Part shown: piece by piece, positions 22,368 through 32,500 of the stretch
Numbering within the stretch: position 1 is the first letter of the stretch
How the letters are laid out: every line of letters starts with the position of its first letter
DNA from: Scedosporium boydii
Taxonomy: Eukaryota > Ascomycota > Sordariomycetes > Microascales > Microascaceae
NCBI GenBank assembly: GCA_002221725.1
Contig: NJFT01000058.1
Span: 124,001-188,000 of the forward strand
DNA: 64,000 bases
Direction: 5' to 3'
Program-made: the position numbers and the translations under genes
Notes under the pieces: generated by a model
What the model was told of the DNA's origin: nothing
The model's input: only the letters and a program-made list of their open reading frames with translations
Databases searched by the model: none

Positions 22368-23273
22368 TAAGTGCAAACGAAGCGGCGTTCAAGGATAGAG
22401 CGGTCATAAAACCAACAAAATTGTCCAGCTTTCCCTCCCCCAAGTATCCGCAGGAATCTGAAGCTCCAGCCATCCTTATATACAATAGGTGCCTCCCTCC
22501 CCCTTAGTCTCCCAAATTCCCCCATCATGGCGCTTTCGAATACGCCCAATCGATGACACAATCACCTGTTACCCAAGATTCATTTCTGACGGCAACGGCC
22601 GTCTAAGCTTCCGTTGCGTAATGATATTGAGACCCACCCCTCACCTTCCTCCGGTCATCACTTACGAACGTAGATTCAACAGACGACGATCAACTACAGC
22701 GGCCATTATGGTTAATATATCGGTATATTAAACTATATTGAGTTATCGCGCTGAAAAATGGCGCAAATAGATACCCGTCCTTCCCATGGATGGGCCCCCG
22801 GGCCGATAGGATTCAATCAATTCTATCAGTGTTGCGAATCTGGGGTAACACAGACTTCTTGCATTTACCCACCATACGAGGGGCGGTGTGAGGCTATTTG
22901 AACTCCGTCCACAATCAAGTCATGGGGTGATGGACCGGGCGAGAAGTATCAAGTCTCTTTTTCTGTTTCAAAAGAGCCCCTTGCCCTTACCCAAGGACAG
23001 ACTGAGACGGGCCGAGGAAGCGCAGGTATGTGACCACGGCTCGAAAGCAGGTACAGCTATTTATTGACTTCAATCTTTCCCCCATCATGCCATCCCCCTC
23101 TTCTCTAACAACCAACATCCTCTCCGCGAGCAACGCTTTGTTTGCACCAAGGTACTACCAACCAACATCCAACAGCAGTTCGCTAAACTGCCCGGTTCTT
23201 GCGGTAAAGACAGACGAATAGAAGACACTTGATCTCGCGGTCTAAAAAAAGAACAAAAGAAAAGTCAGAAAAA
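22368..23273. promoter_or_regulatory. Divergent region, chitinase remnant / DUF7136 gene
   Basis: About 0.9 kb without a gene. TATATACAA near 22475 is a likely TATA region for the chitinase side. The right half (22837-23273) is the better-preserved partner of the duplicated sequence at 17297-17772. Confidence 0.5.
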
Positions 23274-23276
23274 ATG
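22837..23276 (+). repeat. Functional copy of duplicated upstream region
   Basis: It pairs with 17297-17772 in the same orientation (shared blocks listed there). This copy leads directly into the DUF7136 start codon at 23274 through an A-rich leader. Confidence 0.65.
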
Positions 23277-24269
23277 CTGCAGTCCAGGTTCCGGTTGTAC
23301 AACCCCTATCTGCTCCTTATCCTCCTCCTTGGCCTGATGACCGGCACATGCCAGGCAGGGACTAATAACATCACTCCCGTGGGGGCAACGTTGGAGCTCG
23401 ACCTTGTGTTTCCAACCCCAAACGAAGCCTACAAACGCGCATATCCATTTCCGATAGTTTTCGCATTCCAGGGCATGAAAGTGGGGTGGCCCCATCACAT
23501 CGACATGATCTGGGAGCTCGTGGGCAGAGGCCCGGATGGACGACGTGAGGATTGGCATCGGGGAGGCTTCCCCATAGACTTGCCACCGGATATGAAACGG
23601 AATTCAGGTCCGGGAGAATTACCCTCCATAGCTTGGACAAATGGACAAGTTCCAAATGGGGAGGACACCTTCTTCTTTATCGTTGGCGCCTCCAACGTGC
23701 TCAACTCCACGGTAATGGACTTCACCATCAGTTATAGCCTTCGCTTTCATGTCAACTGCACCGTTGACGAAACCACCGGTGTCCTTATTAGCGACAGCGT
23801 CACCAATTCCTACCAGATCGATCAATCGGTTACGTTTTCCATTGACAACGAGAACGGGATCGACCCCACTCTGGTTCCCATTCCAGGCGACAAGTGCCCG
23901 GCAAGCCTCGCGACAATCAGGATAAAGGAATCGTTGAACGATTATTCGGCACCTGGACTCGAACCACCGTGTGCTATCTTAGATGATGAGAATCTTAACC
24001 CGGAGCCGTCTCCTTGCTTGGTAAAAGCCCCGTCCGACCTGCAATCTTCCGTATCAAGCCACATGCTTCAAACGGCAAGATGTACGACAGGGTCTTGGCC
24101 TGCCGAGACCCTCATTGGGCCATGCGACCATGACATGACCCATTCCAGAGGGGGGATCGATGACGAGTCAGGAGGAATCTCACTAAGCATTACGCTTCCC
24201 GTGCTCGTGCTTGGGAGCGCCGTAGTGGGCCTGGCCGGTGTATGGGTGATATGGATAGGATGGTCTTAA
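23274..24269 (+). CDS. Secreted, membrane-anchored DUF7136-type protein
   Basis: A single exon encodes 331 residues. The N-terminus is a signal peptide (LLLILLLGLMTGTCQA, cleavage near residue 27). The body has a strand-rich domain beginning GATLELDLVFPTPNEAY, with FAFQGM and Trp-rich segments, which I recognise as the DUF7136 family of fungal secreted proteins. Several N-glycosylation sequons are present. The C-terminal end carries one hydrophobic helix (SITLPVLVLGSAVVGLAGVW, about residues 303-328) with almost nothing after it, fitting a type I membrane or GPI-like anchor. No activity is known for the family. It sits between the chitinase remnant and the LysM gene. Start chosen at 23274 because the codons upstream lack an ATG. 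Confidence 0.78.
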   Translation: MLQSRFRLYNPYLLLILLLGLMTGTCQAGTNNITPVGATLELDLVFPTPNEAYKRAYPFPIVFAFQGMKVGWPHHIDMIWELVGRGPDGRREDWHRGGFPIDLPPDMKRNSGPGELPSIAWTNGQVPNGEDTFFFIVGASNVLNSTVMDFTISYSLRFHVNCTVDETTGVLISDSVTNSYQIDQSVTFSIDNENGIDPTLVPIPGDKCPASLATIRIKESLNDYSAPGLEPPCAILDDENLNPEPSPCLVKAPSDLQSSVSSHMLQTARCTTGSWPAETLIGPCDHDMTHSRGGIDDESGGISLSITLPVLVLGSAVVGLAGVWVIWIGWS

Positions 24270-25228
24270 CGGGGCATTCTCGGACTTGGATGTTGGTCGC
24301 TGAATGTCATCGGGTGCCTATTAATATATTGTTTTGATTAAGGCACTATGATGCTAATTTCGGATATCCTTCTGCCTCCCATATGTCTCCCCCTCCAGCC
24401 CCATTTCCTACCTTCCCCATTTCTCGCTCCCCGAGCCTCGCTTACCCCCATCCCTCGGATCGACTTTTGCAGCTCATCCCGGGTTAATAGTCTCCGACCG
24501 AGGGACAGGCCCTGCAGAACCCTTACACACCAACTCCGCCCCGTGCCGCACTCTAGGCGCTTGGAATTAAATTACCACCCTAACAATGGGTGATAGATCG
24601 GGTAGAGGAGGTTGGCGGGAAATAGGTCAATGATGTGACTCGAGGTCTGGCGGACGGGGAGAAGAACCTAATTAATCGTGGACCCCTATTAATCTGCGCT
24701 TCTTTGCCGACTGTCAAGTTCGTAAGAATATACCATTCAATTTTGACCGGGGCCTTGAACCAATGTGACTGGGACGATGCATGTGTCTACTTGTATATAC
24801 TGAGTATCTGTGGATTCAGCCGGATGACCCCCCATTTGATACTGTTCGGCAGTTCTTGCCACGCCCGTCGAGTGGATGATAACATAGAGCCCACCGAACG
24901 ACGGGTGCGCTTCGCCGACCTGGGAGGGACCCAATACCACTCATCATAACAAACAATCGAGTTTTCATGCAGAAACAGTTCGAAGTACGTATGGGGAGAT
25001 TCGGGGGGTCTCTAGGCATGTGATCTAGGCAACCTCGTTGGAAATCATGTCAAAGTGTCAGAGGTGAGCTTCTAGTCCATAAATAACACACAACTTCCCG
25101 CTTGTGCGCCCAAGAGGTCACTGCCATGTGTAATTGTCTCATATGCCTGGATTTTGTTATTACTCGAGGCGAACTTGACCTACCAACTTCTCTGACTCTA
25201 GCGCGGTCGTCCAAATCTAGTGGATAAT
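24270..25228. other. Intergenic, upstream of LysM gene
   Basis: About 0.96 kb. C-rich sequence at 24360-24450 is followed by unremarkable DNA. No gene is supported. The LysM promoter should lie near 25000-25228. Confidence 0.45.
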
Positions 25229-26173
25229 ATGCTCGGGCTTCACTGTGGTACCGCATTTGGCATCACGGTCCTCTATGCCGGCCTGTTGGCGGCTGGTCTG
25301 CAACTCAAAGGAGAACACACTCGCAGCTTGCATAAAACTCGCGGCGAGGAACCCGTGTTTACTCACGACGCCGACGCCCCTGGGGACTGCTCTTTTTGGT
25401 ACGACCATGAAGGGACTTTCGATTGCGACGTCCTCGCCGTTGCATTCTCCATCTCAAAGGAGGATTTCCTAAGTTGGGTAAGTACAACTCGCCAACTTCC
25501 GCCTTGATCCTGAGGAGAGGTCGTCCAGCAAGTAAGCTAATACCAACTTCTCTTTCTCAAGAACCCATCCCTAGGCGCATCTTGCGTCCTTCAGGTCGAA
25601 CACTCCTGCTGCGTCGAGGCCCCATCAAGGGTCAGCGGACCCGTAGACCCAAACCCTTCAGTGATACAGTCCCCTACTCCCGTAGAAGAAGAGGAGGATA
25701 GCGGCGATGAGTCCCCAACACCAACTCGTCCCAAAAACGGCATCAACACCCCATCACCCATTCAGCCTGACATGGTAGGCAACTGTGACGCGTTCTATGT
25801 TGTCGAAGAAGGCGACATCTGCGAGCGTGTTGCCACTCAGCAAGGCATCACTGTCTCGGATATTCTCTCCTGGAACCCCTTCCTCGGCTCCGACTGCAAG
25901 AACATGTGGATCGGTTACAACATCTGTGTCTCCGTCATTGGGCACGAGGGGAAGCCGTCCAATGGAGTCGAGACCCCATCGCCGATCCAGCCAGGAATGG
26001 TGGATAACTGCGATAGGTTTCATTACGTGGAGAGCGGGGACCAATGTTTGAGCATTGCGTCTAAATATAAGATCAGTCTTGATCAATTCCTGGAGTGGAA
26101 TCCAAAAGTGGGAGGGAAAGCTTGTACTGGTCTCTGGCTAGACTCGTACGTATGTGTACATGTTATCGGATAG
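25229..26173 (+). CDS. LysM-domain secreted protein (effector-like)
   Basis: Two exons (25229-25477, 25562-26173) give 286 residues. A signal peptide covers about residues 1-24 (GITVLYAGLLAAG). A first, degenerate LysM spans the splice junction (CSFWYDHEGTFDCD to SWNPSLGASC). Two clear LysM repeats follow a Pro/Thr/Glu-rich linker: CDAFYVVEEGDICERVA with SWNPFLGSDC, then CDRFHYVESGDQCLSIA with EWNPKVGGKAC. The linker contains a repeated TPSPIQPxMVxNCD unit. Such proteins bind chitin; known members (Ecp6, Slp1, TAL6) shield hyphae from chitinases or hide chitin oligomers. LysM genes beside subgroup-C chitinases are a recurrent arrangement in ascomycetes. Here the LysM gene is intact while the chitinase is broken. 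Confidence 0.87.
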
Positions 26174-26536
26174 GTGCCGTTGCACCTTATATTTGATTTA
26201 ATTTTGATGGGTGAGCATAATATCAGAATATAAACTAAAATGGAGGCTCCTCGCCTCGCGTGCCGCTGTTAAGTTGATAAAAGTAAGCCTACCTGCCGAT
26301 CTTCTTTAAGTCTCATTTTATGGTCGAAATGCAACCGTGCCATGTTTGATGTTTTTGCTTTCAAGAAAATCAAGAAAAATGAAGAATAACAAGAGCCGTC
26401 CATTATCCAGATCGACTGGCCACAATGAGAGATCGCCCTTACAATTGATTGAAGCAAAGAGGGTGAAGCGAAGGGAAAATAAACAGGAGAGGAGTAAAAG
26501 GGGTGGACAAAATGTGGAAAATAGATAATAGCCCAT
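26174..26536. other. Intergenic, convergent 3' ends
   Basis: A/T-rich spacer between the LysM stop and the polyketide synthase stop; nothing further seen. Confidence 0.5.
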
Positions 26537-29500
26537 TCACGCATGAATCCCATCCTTTGACTCATTCATCACCACCTCTCCTCCCTCCCTCCGGTACCCA
26601 AGCTGAACCGCCACGAGTTCTGCCAGCTCCGTCAACGACTTGCTCTGGATAAGATCTAGGATGGACAACTCAATTCCTGTTTGCGCAACGAGCCAATTTC
26701 GAATTTCCACGGCAACAAGCGAGTCGACGCCATGCGCCGTCAGATCCTTGGACACGTCAACCTCCTCTGTGCCGAACATGTTCATGATTTCCTTTGACAG
26801 CCCGCCGAGGATGGATGATGAGGCTTCGCCAAAGCTCATCTCACTAGAAAGGAGACCACGAAGTTTGGTGTCTTTCTCGACGGGGGTGGTCGCTGCTTGT
26901 TGAGAAGACTCTCGGTATCGGAGAGCGTCGAAGCGGCTGTCTTGGAGCCAGCCTGCATCGCACCCATCAGCGTCGGGCCCGGACTTGATGCCCGTTACAA
27001 TTTGTTCGCTGTGTGGGTTCAGGATTGCGTAATCCAAGATGCGGTGTACTTCCTCCTCCTGTAACATCGTGATCCCGTTCTGCGATAAACGATTGGAGAT
27101 GCGGTGGTCGCCCGCGACGTAGCCGACGGATTGAACCATGCTCATATCGATGCACACTGAAGGAAGATCTCTTGCCCTTCGAAACCGAGCAAGGGAATCT
27201 TGGTATGCTCCGGCAGCAGTGTAGTTCGCCTGGCCCGGAGATCCGGTAATGCCAAGGACTGACGAGAACATGACGAAAAAATCGACGTTGGAGAACCGCC
27301 GATGCAGGTTTCTGCTTCCAAGCATCTTCGGTGTCGTGGCAGCTTTGAAGCCGTCGAGTGTCATTTTTTCAAACACAGAATCCTAGTCTTACCGTTAGAC
27401 AACCCAGGTCTTTAGGTCGATAGAAGGAAGAACAGAACTCACTTGCAGGACCATGGCTGCTTGGAACACGCCCCGAATGGGGGGCATGTTTGCGCAACTG
27501 GCCAGGGCCGTAGCAAGCTGCGTCTCATCCGAGACATCACATGCCACTGCACGCACGTTGCATTGTAACTCAGCGAGGAATCTGTCCATACGGGAGTTCC
27601 GCGACATGATGACGAGATGCTTTGCACCGCGGTCGACCATCCACTCGCAGAGTGACCTTCCGATACCGCCCATTCCACCGACGATGAGGTATGATACATC
27701 TCCCCTGAGCTGTGCACGAGGGGGGCTTCGCTTCACCTAGAACACGGTTAGATCTTCTTTCTCTCTTTTTTCCAATTTGGCAACATTACGTCCCGTTGGG
27801 ATAAACTTACTGAAACCATGTCAGAGTCGCCGACGGTAATCACGACCTTACGACCATGCTGACCTGTTTGCAGGGAACTGAGAGCTTCAACAATGCAGGA
27901 GATTGGGTACGTCATAATTGACTCCGGAACTGCAATGAGCTTTTCGTGCGCTAGACGGACAACTTGGTTAAGTGCCCGGGATACAACCTCTGGCCTTCTC
28001 GATGCCCAAGCCGCCAAGTCAAGGGAATGGAGCGCCGTGTTGTTTCGGAGAGTAACTTTGGAAAGCTGGCTGTTGCATGCCGAATCCACCTTGCCCAGTT
28101 CGATGAACCGTCCGAAGTCTCCCAAGCAGTCAATGCTCTCCTGCATGGCTGCCCCCGTCAGAGAATTCTGCACAACATCGACGCCCTTGCCGCCAGTCTT
28201 TTCCAAGATAGCCGAACAGAAGGAGGCGTGCTGGCTGGAGAGGATATTGCTCTCTGGGATACTAAAGGTTTCCATGAGGAGCTGGCGCGATTGCTTGCTG
28301 GCGACCGTGGCGTAAATATCAGCCCCCATCCATTGGCACAATCTGATAGCAGCTTGCCCAAGTTCGCTTCCAGCCGAATGAATCAAAACTGCTTCTCCCC
28401 CCTCGAGCCTCGCCACTTCGTGTAGGGATACATAGGCACTGACGAAGGTGGCAGGTAAAGTTGCCGCAACTTCAAAGGTCATGTCATCGGGAATTTTAGC
28501 AGCGCTTGACCAATGTGTCCGAGGATTAGATTTCCAGCCATCGAAAAGTAAACAGCATACGCGGTCGCCGACATTGAAGCCCCGTTTGGCGGCCTCACTC
28601 CCAAGGCGGGTGATCACGCCCGAACACTCGGATGCTTCCAATTTAAGTCCTTCCAGGGGTCCGAGAACGCCAACAGCCACCGGGTCGTGTGCGTCCAGTC
28701 CGAATGCCTTCGGGCTCACTTCAATGAAGTCAGCAGGTAGCTCATCCACAAGGTGACGGCTGACCTCCTCAATAAATAAAGGTGTTTCTTGATCTCCAGC
28801 CATCACATTCTGCAGCCGAACTTGGTTCTTCAAGGTACCAAAGAGTTCCATCTTTGGTTGTGCAAGAACAGCTTCGCTCCAGCCGACGTAGTCATTGACG
28901 GCCTTGCTTCTTAAGAGTCGCGGGACGTGTATAACACCTTGGCGTTCACAATACTCCCAATCTTGCGTGCGACTCTCGGAGCGCAAATCAAATGCAGCGG
29001 CGAAAACGTCGCAGATTGCTTCCGCGGTTTCGGGGGTCCATGGCGACCGCTGTGGGGCGACATCGAGCGTTACATACCGTTTCCCACGATATTCATGCCT
29101 CAAAGTTCTCAGCAATCCATGGCTTAGACTTGCCTCAGGTTCCTCGGACTCCATGGCACCACCTCTTGTAACCCAGAGCAGACCCTCGCAGGCAATGGCC
29201 ATTTCCTTCACGGCAGCAAACTGACCCGCATCCACGTCAGCTAGAATAGCCTTGTCCAGGTCACCGAGGTAAATGCAAGTCTTTCCCTGGGCGCCAACAG
29301 ACTCAAGCGTTTTGATGTCTGGCGGAGTACCGAGGGTGGCAGAGAGGTCAGCCTGGATGCTGTGAAGCCAGTCTAGCGGTGGAGAATCGGAGCCGTAGAC
29401 AAGGACCACATCTGGATGGTATACTGGGGGGTCGGGCTGTGCAGTGGTCATCATCACGCTGAAGCTGTAGAATTCTTCGTCATCGCAGTCACGGAGCTCA

Positions 29501-32500
29501 TAGTCTAATCCTGTGAATCCAGTACGGCGAAGCACTTTGTCCCAGAAGGGAACATTGAGCGACGGTGAAGTCTTGCGTTCTTCCTCCTCACCTAGTCCAA
29601 AGTTAGTCACTGGGCGGTTGGCATCATAAATAAGGGGGGATCAGCATACTCAACCACCATCCAGGGAGAAACCCAAAGGATAGGAAAACATCCAGCGAGT
29701 CTTGGGTCGTCTCGATAAGGACAAGATTCCCTCCAGGCTTCAGCAGACGGCGAACGTTGCCCATTGTATTGTCCATAGACCTCGTTGCATGAAGCACTTG
29801 ACACGCGACCACAATGTCATATGAGCCACAGTCAAATCCTTGCTGCGCCGGATCGGTCTCGATGTCCAGCTTACGGAAAGTCATGATGTCTTTCCAGGGT
29901 TCGAAGCGTTTGCGTGCAGCTTCGAAGAATCCCGGCGAAACATCGGTGAAGTCGTACCGACCGAAGAGAGCTCCCTCATCATCGTCATCGCGCCCAAGAG
30001 CGTCGAGAATGGCTTGGGTACCGCCACCTGTGCCTCCACCGATCTCCAAGATCTTCGCGCGAGGGTTCTTGTGCGCGAGGGTTTTGACCAGCTCGGCAAT
30101 CTGACGAGTCGAGCGATCCCACTTGAGGGCGCGAAGGTAATATCGATATAGGAGGCCACCCTCGAGCATTAGCTCAAGTGGCGTGATTTCCCGTCTCAAT
30201 AGTGGGAGGATGCGCGGCCCAATTCGTTGGATCATTTCTCCATTGACGCTGGTCGCAGCAACTTCATCGAATAAGGATGCTTTCTCCTCGTCAGGGTCAG
30301 TGAGCCACTTCGAACTATCCGGCCCCAGTTTGTTTTCCGAGGCCAGCATCAGTTGGGTTTTCATCCATTCGTAATGCTTCGCGTGATGCCATTCGAGGTT
30401 CCGGACGTCCTCATCAGCCAAAGATGTGATGGCATCCTGGATATAATGTACTACTGCTCGCCTCAGCTTCATCATCGCGGCTATCTCTCGGTCATCAGTT
30501 GGAAACTTCAGATGATCGATGGCATGCCTCGACTTCGGGAAAGAAAAGTCCGGACCCCACCGAATGGTGCTGCAGATGTTAGACGCTTCTCTATGTTTCT
30601 GTGCGTTAACAGCGCCATCCAGGCTTTGGTACGCGAGACCCTGAATTTCCAGAACCGCGTCCGAAGAGAAGCCGTCACCATCAAAAACGGCCACGTCGGT
30701 CTGGAAAGAGTGTGGACTCTGGATCCCTTTACGCAGGTGCGCTTCGAACTGGTGGCCGGAAGCATTCTTGATGTCCTGCCTCAAGCACAGGCGCTTGATC
30801 AATCTAGGGACGAACGGTGAGTCGAGGCGGGTTCCTAACCCGGGAAGCACAGTATACGCAGCCTGGAAGACCGAGTCTAGGGTTGTGGGGTGAACGAGAC
30901 ACTCGGTCGTCTGTTGCTTCCCAGGCAATGGCGATGAGGCTCCGGCAACGGCGAAAGTGACGACACTTTCCTTTCGGTTGGATACCACTTTGCTCATATT
31001 CTGGAATGCTGGCCCGTGGCGGATCCCAACGGATCGAAGCGCCGCCCACACATCTTCTGGATCGACTCGTCGAATGTATGTCGTAGACTTGGTATCCCTC
31101 TTGGTGGTTCTAAACTTTAGATCATCTATAAGATCGCTGTCTGTGTCGTTGCCATTGATGAACTGGACCCGGATGGAACCGTGGCAGTGTTCAGACCAGA
31201 TGTTGTCGCCAGTCACGGAGTAAACTTGAAACTCTTGCCAGCCGCTGGTACCCAGGGAGCTTTCACTGCACTGGGACATTGTAAGCTGGACCTCTTGACC
31301 TTCAACGTCGGGAATGACCAGAGCATTGATAAATTCGATGTCGCGGAGATTGTAGCCGACGATTTCTTGACCAGGACACCTGCGCCGTGTTAGTATTGAC
31401 GCTGCTTCGATGGCCATGCAGATGTAGCCTGCACCGGGGAAAATGATATTGGATCCCACGACATGGTCGCGGAGCCAGGCGAGGTCAGAGGTTCTCAGGA
31501 TATTTCGCCATGTCGGGGTGTAAGAGTTTGCGCTGGATTGATAGGTCCCGAGAATGTCATGCGGCGGATCATTTCGCCGTCGCCAAGCCTTGTTGAGTCG
31601 TGGCTCATGCCAAAAGCGAGTAGTATGATTCCATGGGTATTTTGGCAGGTCGTGAAGGACGCGAACATCACGACTGAGGCTAGGGAAATTGACGGCCTTG
31701 AGATCGACAGGATACCCTTTGCGAAGAAGCTCACAAACTAGCGTTTGCATGGTCTCGATCGCATTTTTCTTTCGTACCAGACAGTTGAGGTACGATATTT
31801 TCCTGTCATTGAGCTCTGGAAGCGTTAGAAGATCTTGAATGGGACCCCCTAATGAGCCATGCGGACCGAGCTCGATGACTACGTCAACGTTTTGAGAAGA
31901 CTCAGATGTACCCACGGATGGGCCGGAGATACACATGTTGCGGAACGACGCCTCGAATTCGACTACTCCAAGCATGTTATCGTTCCAGTACTCGGGCGTT
32001 GCGAGTTTTTGGAGATCCACCAAGTGGTCGCCAGTCATGGAGGACGAGAATATCACATCCCTTGTAGGTTTTGAGGGCCTCAGTATCGGTCGGAGCTGTG
32101 CCATGTACTTTTCCGAAATAGGGGACATGTGTGGGGAGTGGAATGCCCCGTTGATACGCAGCCGCCTGCAAAATACCATGTCCTTGACGAGGAGATCTTC
32201 CAGTTCCGCAATCGCCGAGATGTCTCCGGAGGCGGTGACGCTGTTCTGGCTGTTCACGCACGCCACCCCCACTTTACCAGCTTCGACTCGGGCGATGTAC
32301 TCCTGCGACTTTTGGCGGCCTAATCCGATGGCCATCATTCCACCCTTTCCGATGATGTTTTCCGTTTCGGCCGAGAGGGCGCCTCGAAGATATGGTATGG
32401 CTATCGCTGACCGGGCATCCAGAGCACCAGCTGCGTATGCGGCGGCCACTTCGCCACTGGAATGGCCCGTGACGGCGGTTGGATGCACACCCCAGGAGCG

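Noticed and set aside
24000..24020. Minus-strand GGTTCGAGTCC resembling a tRNA T-arm
   Set aside because: It lies inside the DUF7136 coding exon, and its stem halves are not complementary.
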